Below are positions 8,772 to 17,784 of a stretch of 64,000 nucleotides of DNA, piece after piece (the stretch's first letter is position 1; each line of letters starts with the position of its first letter). Made by a program: the position numbers and the translations under genes. The notes below the pieces were generated by a model that saw only the letters and a program-made list of their open reading frames with translations, was not told the DNA's origin and ran no database searches. Source of the stretch: Marinilabilia rubra (GTDB lineage: Bacteria; Bacteroidota; Bacteroidia; Bacteroidales; Marinilabiliaceae); the NCBI RefSeq assembly GCF_003121985.1, contig NZ_QEWP01000004.1:124001-188000 (forward strand), read 5' to 3'.

Positions 8772-8976
8772 AGTTCTTTGATAAAGATATGCCACACCAG
8801 TGTTATTGATTGTTAAACTCAACACTACAATAATACCGAGTAAAACTACCTGTTGAAAGGGCAGGCCTCAACCTTCGGGTTGTCTTCGGACACGGAGGAT
8901 CCCCGCTTTTCAGGTGTACTCAAATCCTGTCGTCAGGAGTTTAAATAATCCACCTGGTGTGGCTCCCATTAATACA
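8772..8976 (+). ncRNA. ssrS: Probable 6S RNA
   Basis: No reading frame fits here, but the sequence folds as one long rod. The closing stem is GCCACACCAG (8791-8800) with CTGGTGTGGC. A second stem pairs GTTAAACTC with GAGTTTAA. Then comes an unpaired, A-rich central bubble, and inner pairings GAGTA/TACTC and ACCTG/CAGGT lead to a terminal hairpin. A closing stem, large central bubble and terminal stem are the hallmark of 6S RNA, which binds the RNA polymerase holoenzyme as a promoter mimic. The transcript is bracketed by a -7 box and a terminator. Ends are approximate. Another structured RNA is possible. Confidence 0.6.
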
Positions 8977-9012
8977 AAAGGTGATTCGTTTTTTCGGGTC
9001 ACCTTTTTTTTG
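8977..9012 (+). terminator. Terminator of the 6S-like RNA
   Basis: Arms AAAAGGTGA (8977-8985) and TCACCTTTT (9000-9008), ending in a run of eight T. A classic intrinsic terminator on the plus strand. Confidence 0.85.
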
Positions 9013-9166
9013 TCAAAATTTTGAAACAAAAAAAGACCGGAGATCAAAATATTGAACCACAGGCTTTAATGACATATTTCTTGGAGGTGAGCAAAGTGAT
9101 TTTGTGTAAAAAAATGGATGTGGTCCAAAAAAATCACTCTTTACATAAACGTTCCCCCAAAAAAAC

Positions 9167-9202
9167 AAAACCCCTTGGAAATCAATATCTCCAAGGGGTT
9201 TT
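9167..9202 (-). terminator. Terminator after the tRNA pair
   Basis: Perfect 13-base arms AAAACCCCTTGGA (9167-9179) and TCCAAGGGGTTTT (9190-9202). On the minus strand it is followed by a T-rich tract. It ends the tRNA-Gly/tRNA-Leu transcript. Confidence 0.85.
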
Positions 9203-9205
9203 AAG

Positions 9206-9289
9206 TGCCCAGAACAGGACTCGAACCTGCACGGCCTAACGGCCACTAGCCCCTCAAGCTAGCGTGTCTACCGATTCCACCATCTGGGC
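9206..9289 (-). tRNA. tRNA-Leu(GAG)
   Basis: Class II tRNA of 84 nt. Acceptor GCCCAGA pairs with TCTGGGC, discriminator A. Anticodon stem CTAGC/GCTAG holds loop TTGAGGG with anticodon GAG. A long variable arm (GTGGCCGTTAGGCC) and an intact T arm with GGTTCGAGTCC are present. No CCA is encoded. All stems pair well. Confidence 0.95.
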
Positions 9290-9433
9290 AAAAAAAATAT
9301 TTCTAATCTTAAAACTTCAATTTGAGCAAAAACGGGACTTTCCGATGATTCGGAATAGACTTCTCCTCCCTTTTTTAAAACTCACAACCTGGAACACTTC
9401 AAAAAAAGTTCCAAACATTTGAAATACTAACCG

Positions 9434-9506
<73 letters not shown>

Positions 9507-9774
9507 AATTATTAAGAACGTATTTGAGGAATTTTGAAATCTATTATTTCGTTTTTCCTGAACAGCGAGTGCAAAGGTAAAAAAATTTTGTTTCCCCAAA
9601 ACACTTTTTCTTTAAAAAAATGCTTCTACACACCCCGTAATTCCTAATAATCTCATTTCCTGATTGAAAAAAAATAACTTTACCCAAATCCGACTTGCCT
9701 ACAATGTTTAGTCATCATAAATATTCGAAATTCCTAAATTTTTACAAAGCAATGTATTATATTCGTGTGGGTTG

Positions 9775-9924
9775 ATGTATTTACAAAAAGAATTGTTTGC
9801 CATGAAATTAAAAGTGGGGTTTGTTCCGTTTTTATTCTTCACACACCAAGGCATGGTATTTAATACATTAGGAAAAATACATTTTAGTGAAACCCACGAC
9901 CGGTTGGTGCGTTTGAATAGATAA
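9775..9924 (+). CDS. Small doubtful reading frame (49 aa)
   Basis: A 49-codon frame starting MYLQKELFAMKLK sits alone in the 480-bp gap between tRNA-Gly and the GH16-like gene. I recognise no family, see no strong ribosome site and no partner gene. It may be chance or a gene remnant. The rest of the gap shows nothing else convincing. Confidence 0.15.
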   Translation: MYLQKELFAMKLKVGFVPFLFFTHQGMVFNTLGKIHFSETHDRLVRLNR

Positions 9925-9984
9925 CCCAAAAAATTCCGATTTTTACAAGGAAAAGAAGTATATAATTAAAACTATAAATAAGCC

Positions 9985-11436
9985 ATGGCGGGTATATTTG
10001 GATCAATATTTGGCAGTAAATTTCCGGATACCGGAAAATATGAAGCCGCTCAGATTGAATTAAGAGAGAATTTCAGGAAATTTCAGGAAATTAGTGAATC
10101 CACACTTTTGAAAAGGTATTTGGAATTGGATCACGAGGTTCACTCCGGAGATTTTGAGAAGCGTGTTGATGAACTTAAGAACAAAAAATTTAAAGACACT
10201 CAGCAATATCAGCAATTGAAGCGATTTAAAGAACTTGATAAAAGCAAGGACATAAAAACCTACCTTAAACTCAGTAAATCGGGCCAAGGCAAAAAAACTG
10301 AAGAGATTTTGGAGTCGGATAAATTTAAACGTTTCCGGGAGCTTGAAAAATACACCAACTCTCCTGAATTTTATAAAGCCAAAGCCTCTTCTGATTTCAA
10401 AAAATCTGAAGCTCATGATGCTTACAAGGAATATAAAAGACTTAAAAATGATCATTCCATAAAATGGGCGATCAAATCTGAAAAGTCTTCAGCCTACCAA
10501 ACATTCAAAAAACTAGAGGACAGCCAGAAACTTACCAATTTTTTCGAACTAAAAGCCACCATTGAATCTAAAGAATTCAAGGACTTTAAAGATTATATGG
10601 AGGACAAGCATCGCTTTAAGAAATCAGATGAGGCAGCTTTGCTTAATGAGTTTTCTGATCTGAAAAAAAACAAGGACATTGTCTGGTATCTGAAAACCAA
10701 ACAAGAAAAGCCATTTGAGGAATTTAAAAAATGGGAAATTACTTTTCAAGATGATTTTGACAAAGCCAATCTTGATCGAAACAAATGGATTACAGGTTAC
10801 TATTGGGGCAAAGCGTTAATGAATGATACTTATTCACTGGAGAATGAAAAACAGCTGTTTTCAGACTCTAATGTGGAGCTTCGTGATTCCAATTTGAGAA
10901 TAACTACTCAGCGCGAAACAGCAATAGGAAAAGCCTGGAATCCTTCCTGGGGGTTCAGGGAAAAAGAATTTAATTTCACCTCAGGCCTTGTAAGCACTGG
11001 TCAAAGTTTTCGCCAGCAATATGGTCGTTTCGAAGCAAAAGTGCGTTTTAACGCCTCTTCCCCCATTGTAAATGCCTTTTGGATGGTGGGAGAAAAAATG
11101 ACCCCGCACATAGATATCTTTAAATCTGTTTTCTCCGGAGGCAAAGCCCTGGAAACCGGAGTAATTTCAAAATTAAAAGAGAAGGAATTAACCGAAGCCA
11201 GGAAACGGATAAAGGGTGCCAATTTCACAAAAGATTATTACATCTACAGCCTCGACTGGTCCCCAAAAGAGTTGGTATGGAAGATCAATGGTGTGGAGGT
11301 ATTTCGTCAGACAAAAAACATCCCGGAGGAACCAATGTACCTGTCATTTAGCACGATTCTTCCAGAAGAGCCTAAAGAGAAAGATTTGCCCGCAATAATG
11401 GAAATAAACTGGGTACGCTGTTACAAACACATATAA
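9985..11436 (+). CDS. Helical-repeat protein with GH16-like pseudoenzyme domain
   Basis: A 483-residue protein with no signal peptide or membrane segment, so probably cytoplasmic. Residues 25-250 are Lys/Glu-rich helices with about six loose repeats of the pattern [FY]xx[FY]xxLxxSxxIxxYL, for example at 75-96, 147-163, 171-189 and 219-237. Residues 251-483 match a glycoside hydrolase family 16 (laminarinase/kappa-carrageenase-like) jelly roll: FQDDFDKANLDRNKWIT at the start, YGRFEAKVRF, and YIYSLDWSPKELVWKINGVEV. The family's catalytic ExDxxE is replaced by HIDIFK (H375, D377, K380), so both catalytic glutamates are lost. A sugar-binding or structural role is more likely than hydrolysis (inference). 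It is monocistronic with a strong terminator. Confidence 0.8.
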   Translation: MAGIFGSIFGSKFPDTGKYEAAQIELRENFRKFQEISESTLLKRYLELDHEVHSGDFEKRVDELKNKKFKDTQQYQQLKRFKELDKSKDIKTYLKLSKSGQGKKTEEILESDKFKRFRELEKYTNSPEFYKAKASSDFKKSEAHDAYKEYKRLKNDHSIKWAIKSEKSSAYQTFKKLEDSQKLTNFFELKATIESKEFKDFKDYMEDKHRFKKSDEAALLNEFSDLKKNKDIVWYLKTKQEKPFEEFKKWEITFQDDFDKANLDRNKWITGYYWGKALMNDTYSLENEKQLFSDSNVELRDSNLRITTQRETAIGKAWNPSWGFREKEFNFTSGLVSTGQSFRQQYGRFEAKVRFNASSPIVNAFWMVGEKMTPHIDIFKSVFSGGKALETGVISKLKEKELTEARKRIKGANFTKDYYIYSLDWSPKELVWKINGVEVFRQTKNIPEEPMYLSFSTILPEEPKEKDLPAIMEINWVRCYKHI

Positions 11437-11452
11437 ACTAAAATTTTCATGA

Positions 11453-11493
11453 AAAAATGGGTTGTCCTGATATCAGCAGGACAACCCATTTTT
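11453..11493 (+). terminator. Terminator after the GH16-like gene
   Basis: Perfect 17-base arms (11453-11469 and 11477-11493; core GGGTTGTCCTG/CAGGACAACCC) flanked by A and T runs, 17 bp after the stop codon. Confidence 0.9.
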
Positions 11494-11507
11494 CTTTTAA
11501 AATTAAA

Positions 11508-11688
11508 GGCTGTAGTTTAAAAATGCGTTTTTGCCCTTAGAGATTGCATAGTGCAAGGCCTTGCAAGGACAAAGTCACCATATTAAAGTAAAAAGGGCAT
11601 CATTGGTACTCATGAAAAGGTAGCACCGAATTAGGTCGGCCATTGGTAAGGTGCGCCCCCAAAAAACACGCAATAACAAACTTAAGCC
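11508..11688. mobile_element. 181-bp MITE with 8-bp target duplication
   Basis: The ends GGCTGTAGTTTAAAAATGCG (from 11508) and GGCTTAAGTTTGTTATTGCG (complement, to 11688) are imperfect inverted repeats, 18 of 25 positions equal. The unit is flanked by identical 8-base direct repeats AAATTAAA at 11500-11507 and 11689-11696, a good target-site duplication. It has no reading frame. The left end shares GGCTGTAGTTTAAAA with the larger element at 30677-31375. It sits 10 bp beyond the stop of the downstream minus-strand gene. Confidence 0.75.
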
Positions 11689-11698
11689 AAATTAAAAT

Positions 11699-12880
11699 CT
11701 AAAATCCTGAAGAGAAAATTGATACATCATCATAATATTGACGACTTTTTTCTGTCACAGACATTTCTCCCTGAGAAAAATTATTAAAAACCAATTCGTA
11801 GGAGCTGTTTTCTGCTCCGGCCTTCGCTGGCTTTATTATATATTTTACACTCTTCAAAGCTTTTTTACTATTTGCTATATCGTCATAAACAACCTTAACT
11901 GAATATTCCAATTCTCCCGTATCATTGATATCAGCGAGTTCTTCATTCACAAAAAAGGATCTTCCATACCTGAAACGGCCATTAGATTGGTAAGAAGCGG
12001 AAATTTCCAAAATACTCAGCTCGTCTCTGTCAAGATGAATTTCCCCCTTGAGGCTTTCTATTTGTGCATCTCCGGAATACTCATATTTTGGGTTTTTGCT
12101 TTCGAAAGCAATTACCATAATTTGCTTTCCATTCTTCAGATAATTATCCATTTCCCAAACGGAATAATAATCGACAAAAGCACTGTCAAGAACATTCCCG
12201 GGGTGTCTCAAAAAATCAAATCCAAGCAACTCCTCAACTCTGTGCAATCCGTTTGCAAAGGGAGTAATATCAAAATTCCTGACACCTTCGATGATCTTAT
12301 AATTACGGTCGGTGAAGGCTGATCGTCTGGTTCTTTCCTGATAGCCACTCAAATCTGTATAATCAAGTGTTAGATTTCGTTCCTTCTCATCTACACTTTC
12401 ACTGTATTGTAGTTCAGCACTATAAACACCGGTTACATAATTATCCTTCAGCTTTCGAATTGCATCCTTCAGCATTCCGTAAAGAATTCTCGAGGGTGCT
12501 TCAACATCAACTTCATCAATTCCATAAACCATTGGCTGAAGATTAATTATCAGGGGATTATTCTCGATTAACCTGGAAATAAGAAATTCTTTTGTCTCAT
12601 AACCAACAGCGGAAACCCGCAATCGGTTTTGATATAGATCAGGTTTAATGCGAATGCTGAATACTCCATCCTGATCGGTAGCATCTCCCTTAAATGTACC
12701 CGTTATGCCAAGATTTGCAAATTCAACAGCTCTCCCATTTGAGGCATCGAGTACTTTTCCTGATAACTCTTTTTCTTGTGCTATTGCACCCAACCAAAAC
12801 AGCCCCAGGAATGCGGTAAGAATTAATATATTTTTTTTTGCCTGCATACTTTTCTTATTTTTGATGAAACCGTAAATCAT
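11699..12880 (-). CDS. Secreted protein with carboxypeptidase-like regulatory domain
   Basis: A 393-residue envelope protein. A signal peptide is visible (hydrophobic ILILTAFLGLFWLGAIAQ). M12 (12847), giving MQAKKN, is probably the true start because it leaves a normal signal-peptide length. Residues about 38-115 form a CarboxypepD_reg-like beta-sandwich (LSGKVLDASNGRAVEFANL, GDATDQDGVFSIRI), the domain found at the N-terminus of Bacteroidota outer-membrane proteins. The remainder is mostly beta-rich with no recognised enzyme motif and no receptor barrel. Similar 'DUF-type' proteins are common in the phylum. The function is unknown. It appears monocistronic. Confidence 0.7.
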   Translation of the reverse strand: MIYGFIKNKKSMQAKKNILILTAFLGLFWLGAIAQEKELSGKVLDASNGRAVEFANLGITGTFKGDATDQDGVFSIRIKPDLYQNRLRVSAVGYETKEFLISRLIENNPLIINLQPMVYGIDEVDVEAPSRILYGMLKDAIRKLKDNYVTGVYSAELQYSESVDEKERNLTLDYTDLSGYQERTRRSAFTDRNYKIIEGVRNFDITPFANGLHRVEELLGFDFLRHPGNVLDSAFVDYYSVWEMDNYLKNGKQIMVIAFESKNPKYEYSGDAQIESLKGEIHLDRDELSILEISASYQSNGRFRYGRSFFVNEELADINDTGELEYSVKVVYDDIANSKKALKSVKYIIKPAKAGAENSSYELVFNNFSQGEMSVTEKSRQYYDDVSIFSSGF

Positions 12881-13046
12881 ATAAATCGACTCAGCCCTTT
12901 ACAAGGTTAAATGTATAAAAAGCTTGGTACATCAGAAAAAGTTTATTTAAAACTTTGATTGTTTGCCTTGGTAATATTTGAAGCAACAGTAATTACTCAA
13001 AAAAGAAAGTGTAGTTCTGAATTATTAAACAGTAAATTTAAGTAAG

Positions 13047-13766
13047 ATGAAAAGAATATTGTCAATCAGCGTTTTAATCATGTTTATTCTTTCTGGATGC
13101 GTGGTTTCCAAAAAGAAATATGAAGCCATGGTAAGCGAGAGAAACATTCTTCAGAACAGTCTTAATGACGCCCGCAATGAAAACAAGGCCCTTCTGAGTG
13201 ACTTAGACCAGGCCATGGCAGATTTTGAATCCATGAAGTATAAATTGCACAAAAGCAATGCACTTAAATCAGACAAAGTTTCAGACCTTTTTTCGCAAAG
13301 TGAAGCATTAAAGGACGAAACATCTAAATTGAAGGATGAATTAGCCCATATAAAAAGCAGGTACAAATCTCAGCAAAACACAAGTATCGAACGGGCAAAT
13401 GAACTACAAACTCTTCGGAAAAAAGTCACGGAACTCACAAATGACACGGTAAGTCTACATTATTCTCTTGAAATGAATAAGGAAAGACAAGCGAAATTAA
13501 AGACACAAATCAAAGACGTAAAAGAGCGGTATAACGAACTGGCAGCTTCCTATTCCGGAATGAAAAATGAGCTCGATCAAACAAGTCGTAAGATTGAAAT
13601 GCTTGAAGGTCAGCTGGTAGAAAAATCGCAATCTTTAAGAAGTGTCTCTGAGGCTTTTATTGAACTTCGTAAACAATTGCTTTCAGCTAAGTCAAAAGGC
13701 ACTCCCATTGATCCGAATAAAAATAAACTTATTGATAAAATTGCCAGGCTACTTGGGCATTATTAA
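13047..13766 (+). CDS. Coiled-coil lipoprotein
   Basis: A 239-residue protein with a lipoprotein signal: MKRILSISVLIMFILSGC, with the lipidated Cys at residue 18. The mature part is almost all charged heptad-type coiled coil (about 25-215), rich in Lys, Glu, Ser and Leu, with no OmpA or other C-terminal domain. It is probably anchored in the outer membrane and extends into the periplasm. Its stop overlaps by 4 bp with the stop of the convergent SLC13 gene. No specific function is recognised. Confidence 0.7.
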   Translation: MKRILSISVLIMFILSGCVVSKKKYEAMVSERNILQNSLNDARNENKALLSDLDQAMADFESMKYKLHKSNALKSDKVSDLFSQSEALKDETSKLKDELAHIKSRYKSQQNTSIERANELQTLRKKVTELTNDTVSLHYSLEMNKERQAKLKTQIKDVKERYNELAASYSGMKNELDQTSRKIEMLEGQLVEKSQSLRSVSEAFIELRKQLLSAKSKGTPIDPNKNKLIDKIARLLGHY

Positions 13767-15547
13767 AAATACATTAAACTGAGAATGGTGATGGTTACCA
13801 CCATATAAATAATGGTGAGCGGAAAACCAATTTTAAAGAAATCTTTGAAGTTGTAATTCCCCGGACCATACACCATCAGGTTTGTCTGATATCCAATTGG
13901 CGTAATGAAATTAGCTGCAGCTGCAAATGAAACAACCAGTGCAAATGGTTCAGGATCTAACCCTAGAGTTTTGGCAGCTGTCAGAGAAATGGGGAATACT
14001 ATGGCAACTGAGGCTTTGTTGGTAATATAGGCTGCAAGCACTGTTGTCATCAGATAGATGCCAAAAAGTAGCGTGACCCTTCCAAATGGCAGAAAGACAC
14101 TAATGATTAAATCAGCAATCATATCGGCCACGCCGGTCTTAATCATGGCTGTTCCCAGAGCTAAAGAGAGAGCAATTATAACAGCCAGGTTATAGTCAAT
14201 ACTCTTGGGCATATCCTTGGGCGACACTATCTTAAGTGCCGACACTACAACCAAGACTACAAACAATCCAATAAACAAAGGAACAAGTTTTACGGCCGAA
14301 AGTAATATGGCCAATAAAGTTCCACCAAGAAGCGTATAAACTTTATATTTCTCAGTACGGTTAAATTCGCGGACTTTGGAAATAAGATAAAAATCCTGTT
14401 CACTTTCTGCACGGCTCATAAAAGCCTCTCCAACGAGCAGCATTAATACGTCACCGGCCTTAAGTTTTACTTCATCCATTTTACCCACAACCCGCTCTCC
14501 GTTGCGGTGAAGTGCCAGCAAAGCCGCATCATATCGTCCTCTGAAATTAACCTCCTTGACGGTTTTGGTAATTAAAGTGGAATTATGCGATACAACAACT
14601 TCAATTACCTGGGTTTTTTTCAGTTTGGACATCATCCCCACTAAAGGCAAGGTCAAACCTGAATTCTTTGAAAGTAAGCGAACGACGTTTTTATTCTCAC
14701 CTGCAAATCTCAGCAAATCTCCCTCCTGAAGTCGAAAATTATCCGAAAGCAATTGAAAAACACGGTTTCCACGAATAATTTCGATAAGAGATAGTCCTTC
14801 CATCTCCCTGATTTCGGACTCCAAAAGTGTCATTCCTACCAGATGACTATTTCGTCTTACCTCGGCTTCAACAAGGTACTTTCGCTCCCCATTGGAGTAT
14901 TCTTCCATGACGCTTTTTCGGTCTGGAAGCATGCGGTATGAATAAAAATATAGATATACCATACCTATGATTAACATAGGAAATCCTACCCAAAAAAAGT
15001 CAAACATGTCCAGTGACGGCATATCAGGGAAAATCTCCTGATCAACGACCATGCCATTGACTATCAAGTTTGTAGAGGTCCCTATAAGCGTCACACACCC
15101 TCCCAGAATAGCAGCATAAGAAAGAGGCATTAATAATTTGGAAGGTGCAATATTATGCCGGCGACTCCATTGGTGCACATAGGGCATCATCACCGCAACT
15201 AATGGTGTGTTATTCAAAAATGCAGAGAAACCTCCCACCCAGATCATCATTCGGGCCAGAAACCCTTTATACTTCATGGAGCGTGGAAAGGCTTTTTCAA
15301 AGATTGCCTCAATCACCGAGGTTTGGCGAATGGTGTCCCCGAGCAACAACAACATTATAATAACGGCTATCTGTTCGTTGGCAAACCCTGCAAGGATTTC
15401 GGACGGGGTCAGGACTTTAAAGATCCCAAGCACCATTACTGCAATGAAGAATGTGAATGCCGCACCCATCAATTCCCGATACAGGGAAATGAGGATAAAC
15501 GCCAGAACAAGAAATACAAGTATTACATCAAAAGCAGGGACACTCAT
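13763..15547 (-). CDS. SLC13-family permease with two TrkA-C domains
   Basis: An inner-membrane transporter of 594 residues in the divalent anion:sodium symporter (DASS/CitT) group. It has about ten hydrophobic segments split by a central cytoplasmic stretch (about 205-390) with two RCK_C/TrkA-C regulatory domains (LSLIEIIRGNRVF and VIEVVVSHNSTLITKTV regions). Signature pieces are FLNNTPLVAVMMPYV and IGTSTNLIVNGMVV in the first half, and NKASVAIVFPISL and FITPIGYQTNLMVYGPGNY in the second, the inverted-repeat halves that carry substrate and sodium. The substrate cannot be named; sulfate or dicarboxylates are typical. No sulfur-assimilation genes are adjacent. Confidence 0.9.
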   Translation of the reverse strand: MSVPAFDVILVFLVLAFILISLYRELMGAAFTFFIAVMVLGIFKVLTPSEILAGFANEQIAVIIMLLLLGDTIRQTSVIEAIFEKAFPRSMKYKGFLARMMIWVGGFSAFLNNTPLVAVMMPYVHQWSRRHNIAPSKLLMPLSYAAILGGCVTLIGTSTNLIVNGMVVDQEIFPDMPSLDMFDFFWVGFPMLIIGMVYLYFYSYRMLPDRKSVMEEYSNGERKYLVEAEVRRNSHLVGMTLLESEIREMEGLSLIEIIRGNRVFQLLSDNFRLQEGDLLRFAGENKNVVRLLSKNSGLTLPLVGMMSKLKKTQVIEVVVSHNSTLITKTVKEVNFRGRYDAALLALHRNGERVVGKMDEVKLKAGDVLMLLVGEAFMSRAESEQDFYLISKVREFNRTEKYKVYTLLGGTLLAILLSAVKLVPLFIGLFVVLVVVSALKIVSPKDMPKSIDYNLAVIIALSLALGTAMIKTGVADMIADLIISVFLPFGRVTLLFGIYLMTTVLAAYITNKASVAIVFPISLTAAKTLGLDPEPFALVVSFAAAANFITPIGYQTNLMVYGPGNYNFKDFFKIGFPLTIIYMVVTITILSLMYF

Positions 15548-15686
15548 ATGGTCTTGGTTTCTTCACCGGTTTTTTTGATTTTCCGGGCTGCAAGTTAAGA
15601 TATATTTTGTAAAAATTAACAATCTCCGGGTTCAAAAAGACCGAATTGTTCCCAACAACCGGGGTTTGACAAATTTACGACTACAT

Positions 15687-15717
15687 TTTCGCACAACATC
15701 TATTATCACTACTTTTG
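15687..15717 (+). promoter_or_regulatory. mazG promoter
   Basis: The -7 box TACTTTTG at 15710-15717 fits TAnnTTTG exactly, with TTTC (15687-15690) as the -33 element 19 nt upstream. Transcription would begin near 15724. This rules out the TTG at 15715 as a start and supports the ATG at 15748. Confidence 0.6.
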
Positions 15718-15747
15718 AATAGAAAATATCTATTATTGAAATTTACT

Positions 15748-16533
15748 ATGAACGAGAAGAAAGAAGCATTTGGACGCCTGTTGGAAGTCATGGATGAATT
15801 AAGGGAAAATTGCCCATGGGACCGCAAACAAACCAATGAGTCTCTCAGGACGCTGACAATAGAAGAGACCTATGAACTTGCAGATGCCATACTTGAAAAA
15901 TCGGAGGAATCAATTCGCAAAGAGTTGGGTGACTTACTACTACACATTGTCTTTTATGCAAAAATAGGCGAGGAAAAGAATGCTTTTTCGATTAAAGATG
16001 TCATTGATTCTTTGATCGAAAAACTGATCTACCGCCATCCTCATATATTCGGAGAGACTCAGGTCAAGGATGCCAGGGAAGTAGAACAGAACTGGGAGCA
16101 ACTCAAGCTAAAAGAAAAAGATGGAAACCGCTCTGTTCTGTCCGGCGTACCCACATCATTGCCCGCAATGGTAAAAGCCAACCGTATTCAGGATAAAGCC
16201 AGAGGGATGGGATTTGACTGGGAACACAGGGATCAGGTATGGGATAAAGTTCAGGAAGAGCTGGGGGAATTGCAGGAAGAAATGAAAAATGGCCGTGAAG
16301 ATGCCATTGAAGATGAATTTGGAGACCTTTTCTTCTCACTAATTAATGCAGCGCGACTTTACGGTGTTAACCCTGAAAATGCTCTTGAACGTACCAATCA
16401 GAAATTCATTAAACGCTTTAATTACCTTGAAGAAAAAACTATAAAACAAGGAGTTGACCTAAAAAAACTGTCTTTGCAGGAAATGGATGAAATATGGGAA
16501 GAAGCCAAAAAGCAACTCAAAAAGGAAATTTAA
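15748..16533 (+). CDS. mazG: Nucleoside triphosphate pyrophosphohydrolase MazG
   Basis: Hydrolyses (d)NTPs to the monophosphate plus pyrophosphate, a house-cleaning enzyme that also affects ppGpp. The ATG at 15748 is chosen; a frame open from TTG 15715 runs through the promoter. The resulting 261 residues match E. coli MazG (263). Two MazG domains are visible. The first has CPWDRKQTNESLRTLTIEET and EELGD-like ELGDLLLHIVFYA. The second has GFDWEH, then EELGELQEEM and EDEFGDLFFSLIN, with the EExxE-type metal ligands. It converges with the KAS III-like gene, separated by a hairpin. Confidence 0.93.
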   Translation: MNEKKEAFGRLLEVMDELRENCPWDRKQTNESLRTLTIEETYELADAILEKSEESIRKELGDLLLHIVFYAKIGEEKNAFSIKDVIDSLIEKLIYRHPHIFGETQVKDAREVEQNWEQLKLKEKDGNRSVLSGVPTSLPAMVKANRIQDKARGMGFDWEHRDQVWDKVQEELGELQEEMKNGREDAIEDEFGDLFFSLINAARLYGVNPENALERTNQKFIKRFNYLEEKTIKQGVDLKKLSLQEMDEIWEEAKKQLKKEI

Positions 16534-16559
16534 AATTTTCTGAAACCTTAGGATTAGTT

Positions 16560-16591
16560 TTTCCGGAGCTCCGGAACTAAAGCTCCGGAAA
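16560..16591. terminator. Hairpin between convergent genes
   Basis: Arms TTTCCGGAGCT (16560-16570) and AGCTCCGGAAA (16581-16591), perfect over 11 bp. It sits between the stops of mazG and the KAS III-like gene and could act in both directions, though T tracts are short. Confidence 0.55.
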
Positions 16592-16606
16592 TTATCATCT
16601 ATTCTT

Positions 16607-17653
16607 CTAAATGCACCACTTAAATACAGCTGAAGCCACAGACCAATTTGAACCAAGATCAGCAAATGCCACCAAATCCCCTTTCTTTAGTTTTCTTTGT
16701 TTTATAGCATCGTGTGTAATGACAGGTATACTTGCAGTTTCCATACAGGCATGTTCTTCCAGCGTTTGATGTACTTTGCAATAATCTATCCCAATGTAAT
16801 CAGCCCATTGCCTGTTGAGCCAGTCAAACTTTTGAGCCAAAATATAATGATCAATTTCATTGGGCTTTTTATCAATAGCATTTAAGGATTGCTTTAGGGA
16901 AAAAGGCAAGAATTGCTTTACATAGGGTAAGTCTCTTTGAAAACTATTGGGGGCTATATTGAAAAAGGCTTTCTGTGATGGCTCTTTGTCTGCAGGACCA
17001 GCTTTGGCGGTTTGAATTCCTACTCCTGCTGCGACCTCCTGGTACTGACTCGACATCAGATGAAAAACCTGAAGGCCAAAACCAGGTTCGGTTTCTTTCA
17101 AAATAAAGGCACCCGATCCATCTCCCACAAGCATTGACTTCATAATGGTACTGTCGGTATGTGGCATAATCGATTCAGCCGACACCACCATTACCGTTTC
17201 ATAAAACCCTGAAGAAATGTAGGAAGCTGCAGTCATTAAAGCATACATCCACCCGGTAAACCCCTGGTCAATATTAATAGCTGTAGCGTTGGTGGCTCCC
17301 AACTCTGTCTGAATGGTTACTGAATTGGGGGGTGTTAACTGCTTAAGATCTCTTGTAATATGAGTCACTATTACCATATCAAGATCTGATGGTGAAATAC
17401 CGGAATTTTGCAGCGCGTTTTTGCCGGCCTTAACCGCCATTTCGGTAATCGTTTCATCTTTGGCCCAACGACGTTTTTTGATGCCGGCTTTGGTCGCCAT
17501 AAAGTCTTTTTCTTCTTTAGATAGATCGGCATTTGTAAACTCTTCATTGGTTACCGCATTGGGTGGAAGATAACTTCCTACCCCAACAATACCAACCGGA
17601 ACAGAAGGCCTTATTGGCCGGGTTTTTGAAAGTTCAAGATTTACCTCACTCAT
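16607..17653 (-). CDS. KAS III-like protein lacking the catalytic triad
   Basis: A thiolase-fold protein of 348 residues in the FabH (3-oxoacyl-ACP synthase III) family. The fold signatures are intact (VGSYLPPNAVTNEEF, VTHITRD, LVGDGSGAFIL, AFADLGSNWSVASAVFKW). Aligned to FabH, all three catalytic residues are gone. The nucleophile Cys is F132 (NIDQGFTGW in place of xxACxGF). The His of HQAN is A273 (ILAQKF). The Asn of GNTSAAS is C303 (HACMETAS). It is therefore probably not a condensing enzyme. It may be the partner subunit of the active KAS III upstream, as PqsB is to PqsC. A 178-bp repeat lies in the 358-bp gap upstream. Confidence 0.85.
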   Translation of the reverse strand: MSEVNLELSKTRPIRPSVPVGIVGVGSYLPPNAVTNEEFTNADLSKEEKDFMATKAGIKKRRWAKDETITEMAVKAGKNALQNSGISPSDLDMVIVTHITRDLKQLTPPNSVTIQTELGATNATAINIDQGFTGWMYALMTAASYISSGFYETVMVVSAESIMPHTDSTIMKSMLVGDGSGAFILKETEPGFGLQVFHLMSSQYQEVAAGVGIQTAKAGPADKEPSQKAFFNIAPNSFQRDLPYVKQFLPFSLKQSLNAIDKKPNEIDHYILAQKFDWLNRQWADYIGIDYCKVHQTLEEHACMETASIPVITHDAIKQRKLKKGDLVAFADLGSNWSVASAVFKWCI

Positions 17654-17784
17654 AAAAATGCTTTAAAATATCCAATAGTCTAATGATGAACAAATATTGC
17701 TGTCTCCGGAAGAACAAAATTCCGCTACATCGGAAGTCTGATATTCGCTGAGAGTATAAAAAAAACAAACTGAATTGATTAATT

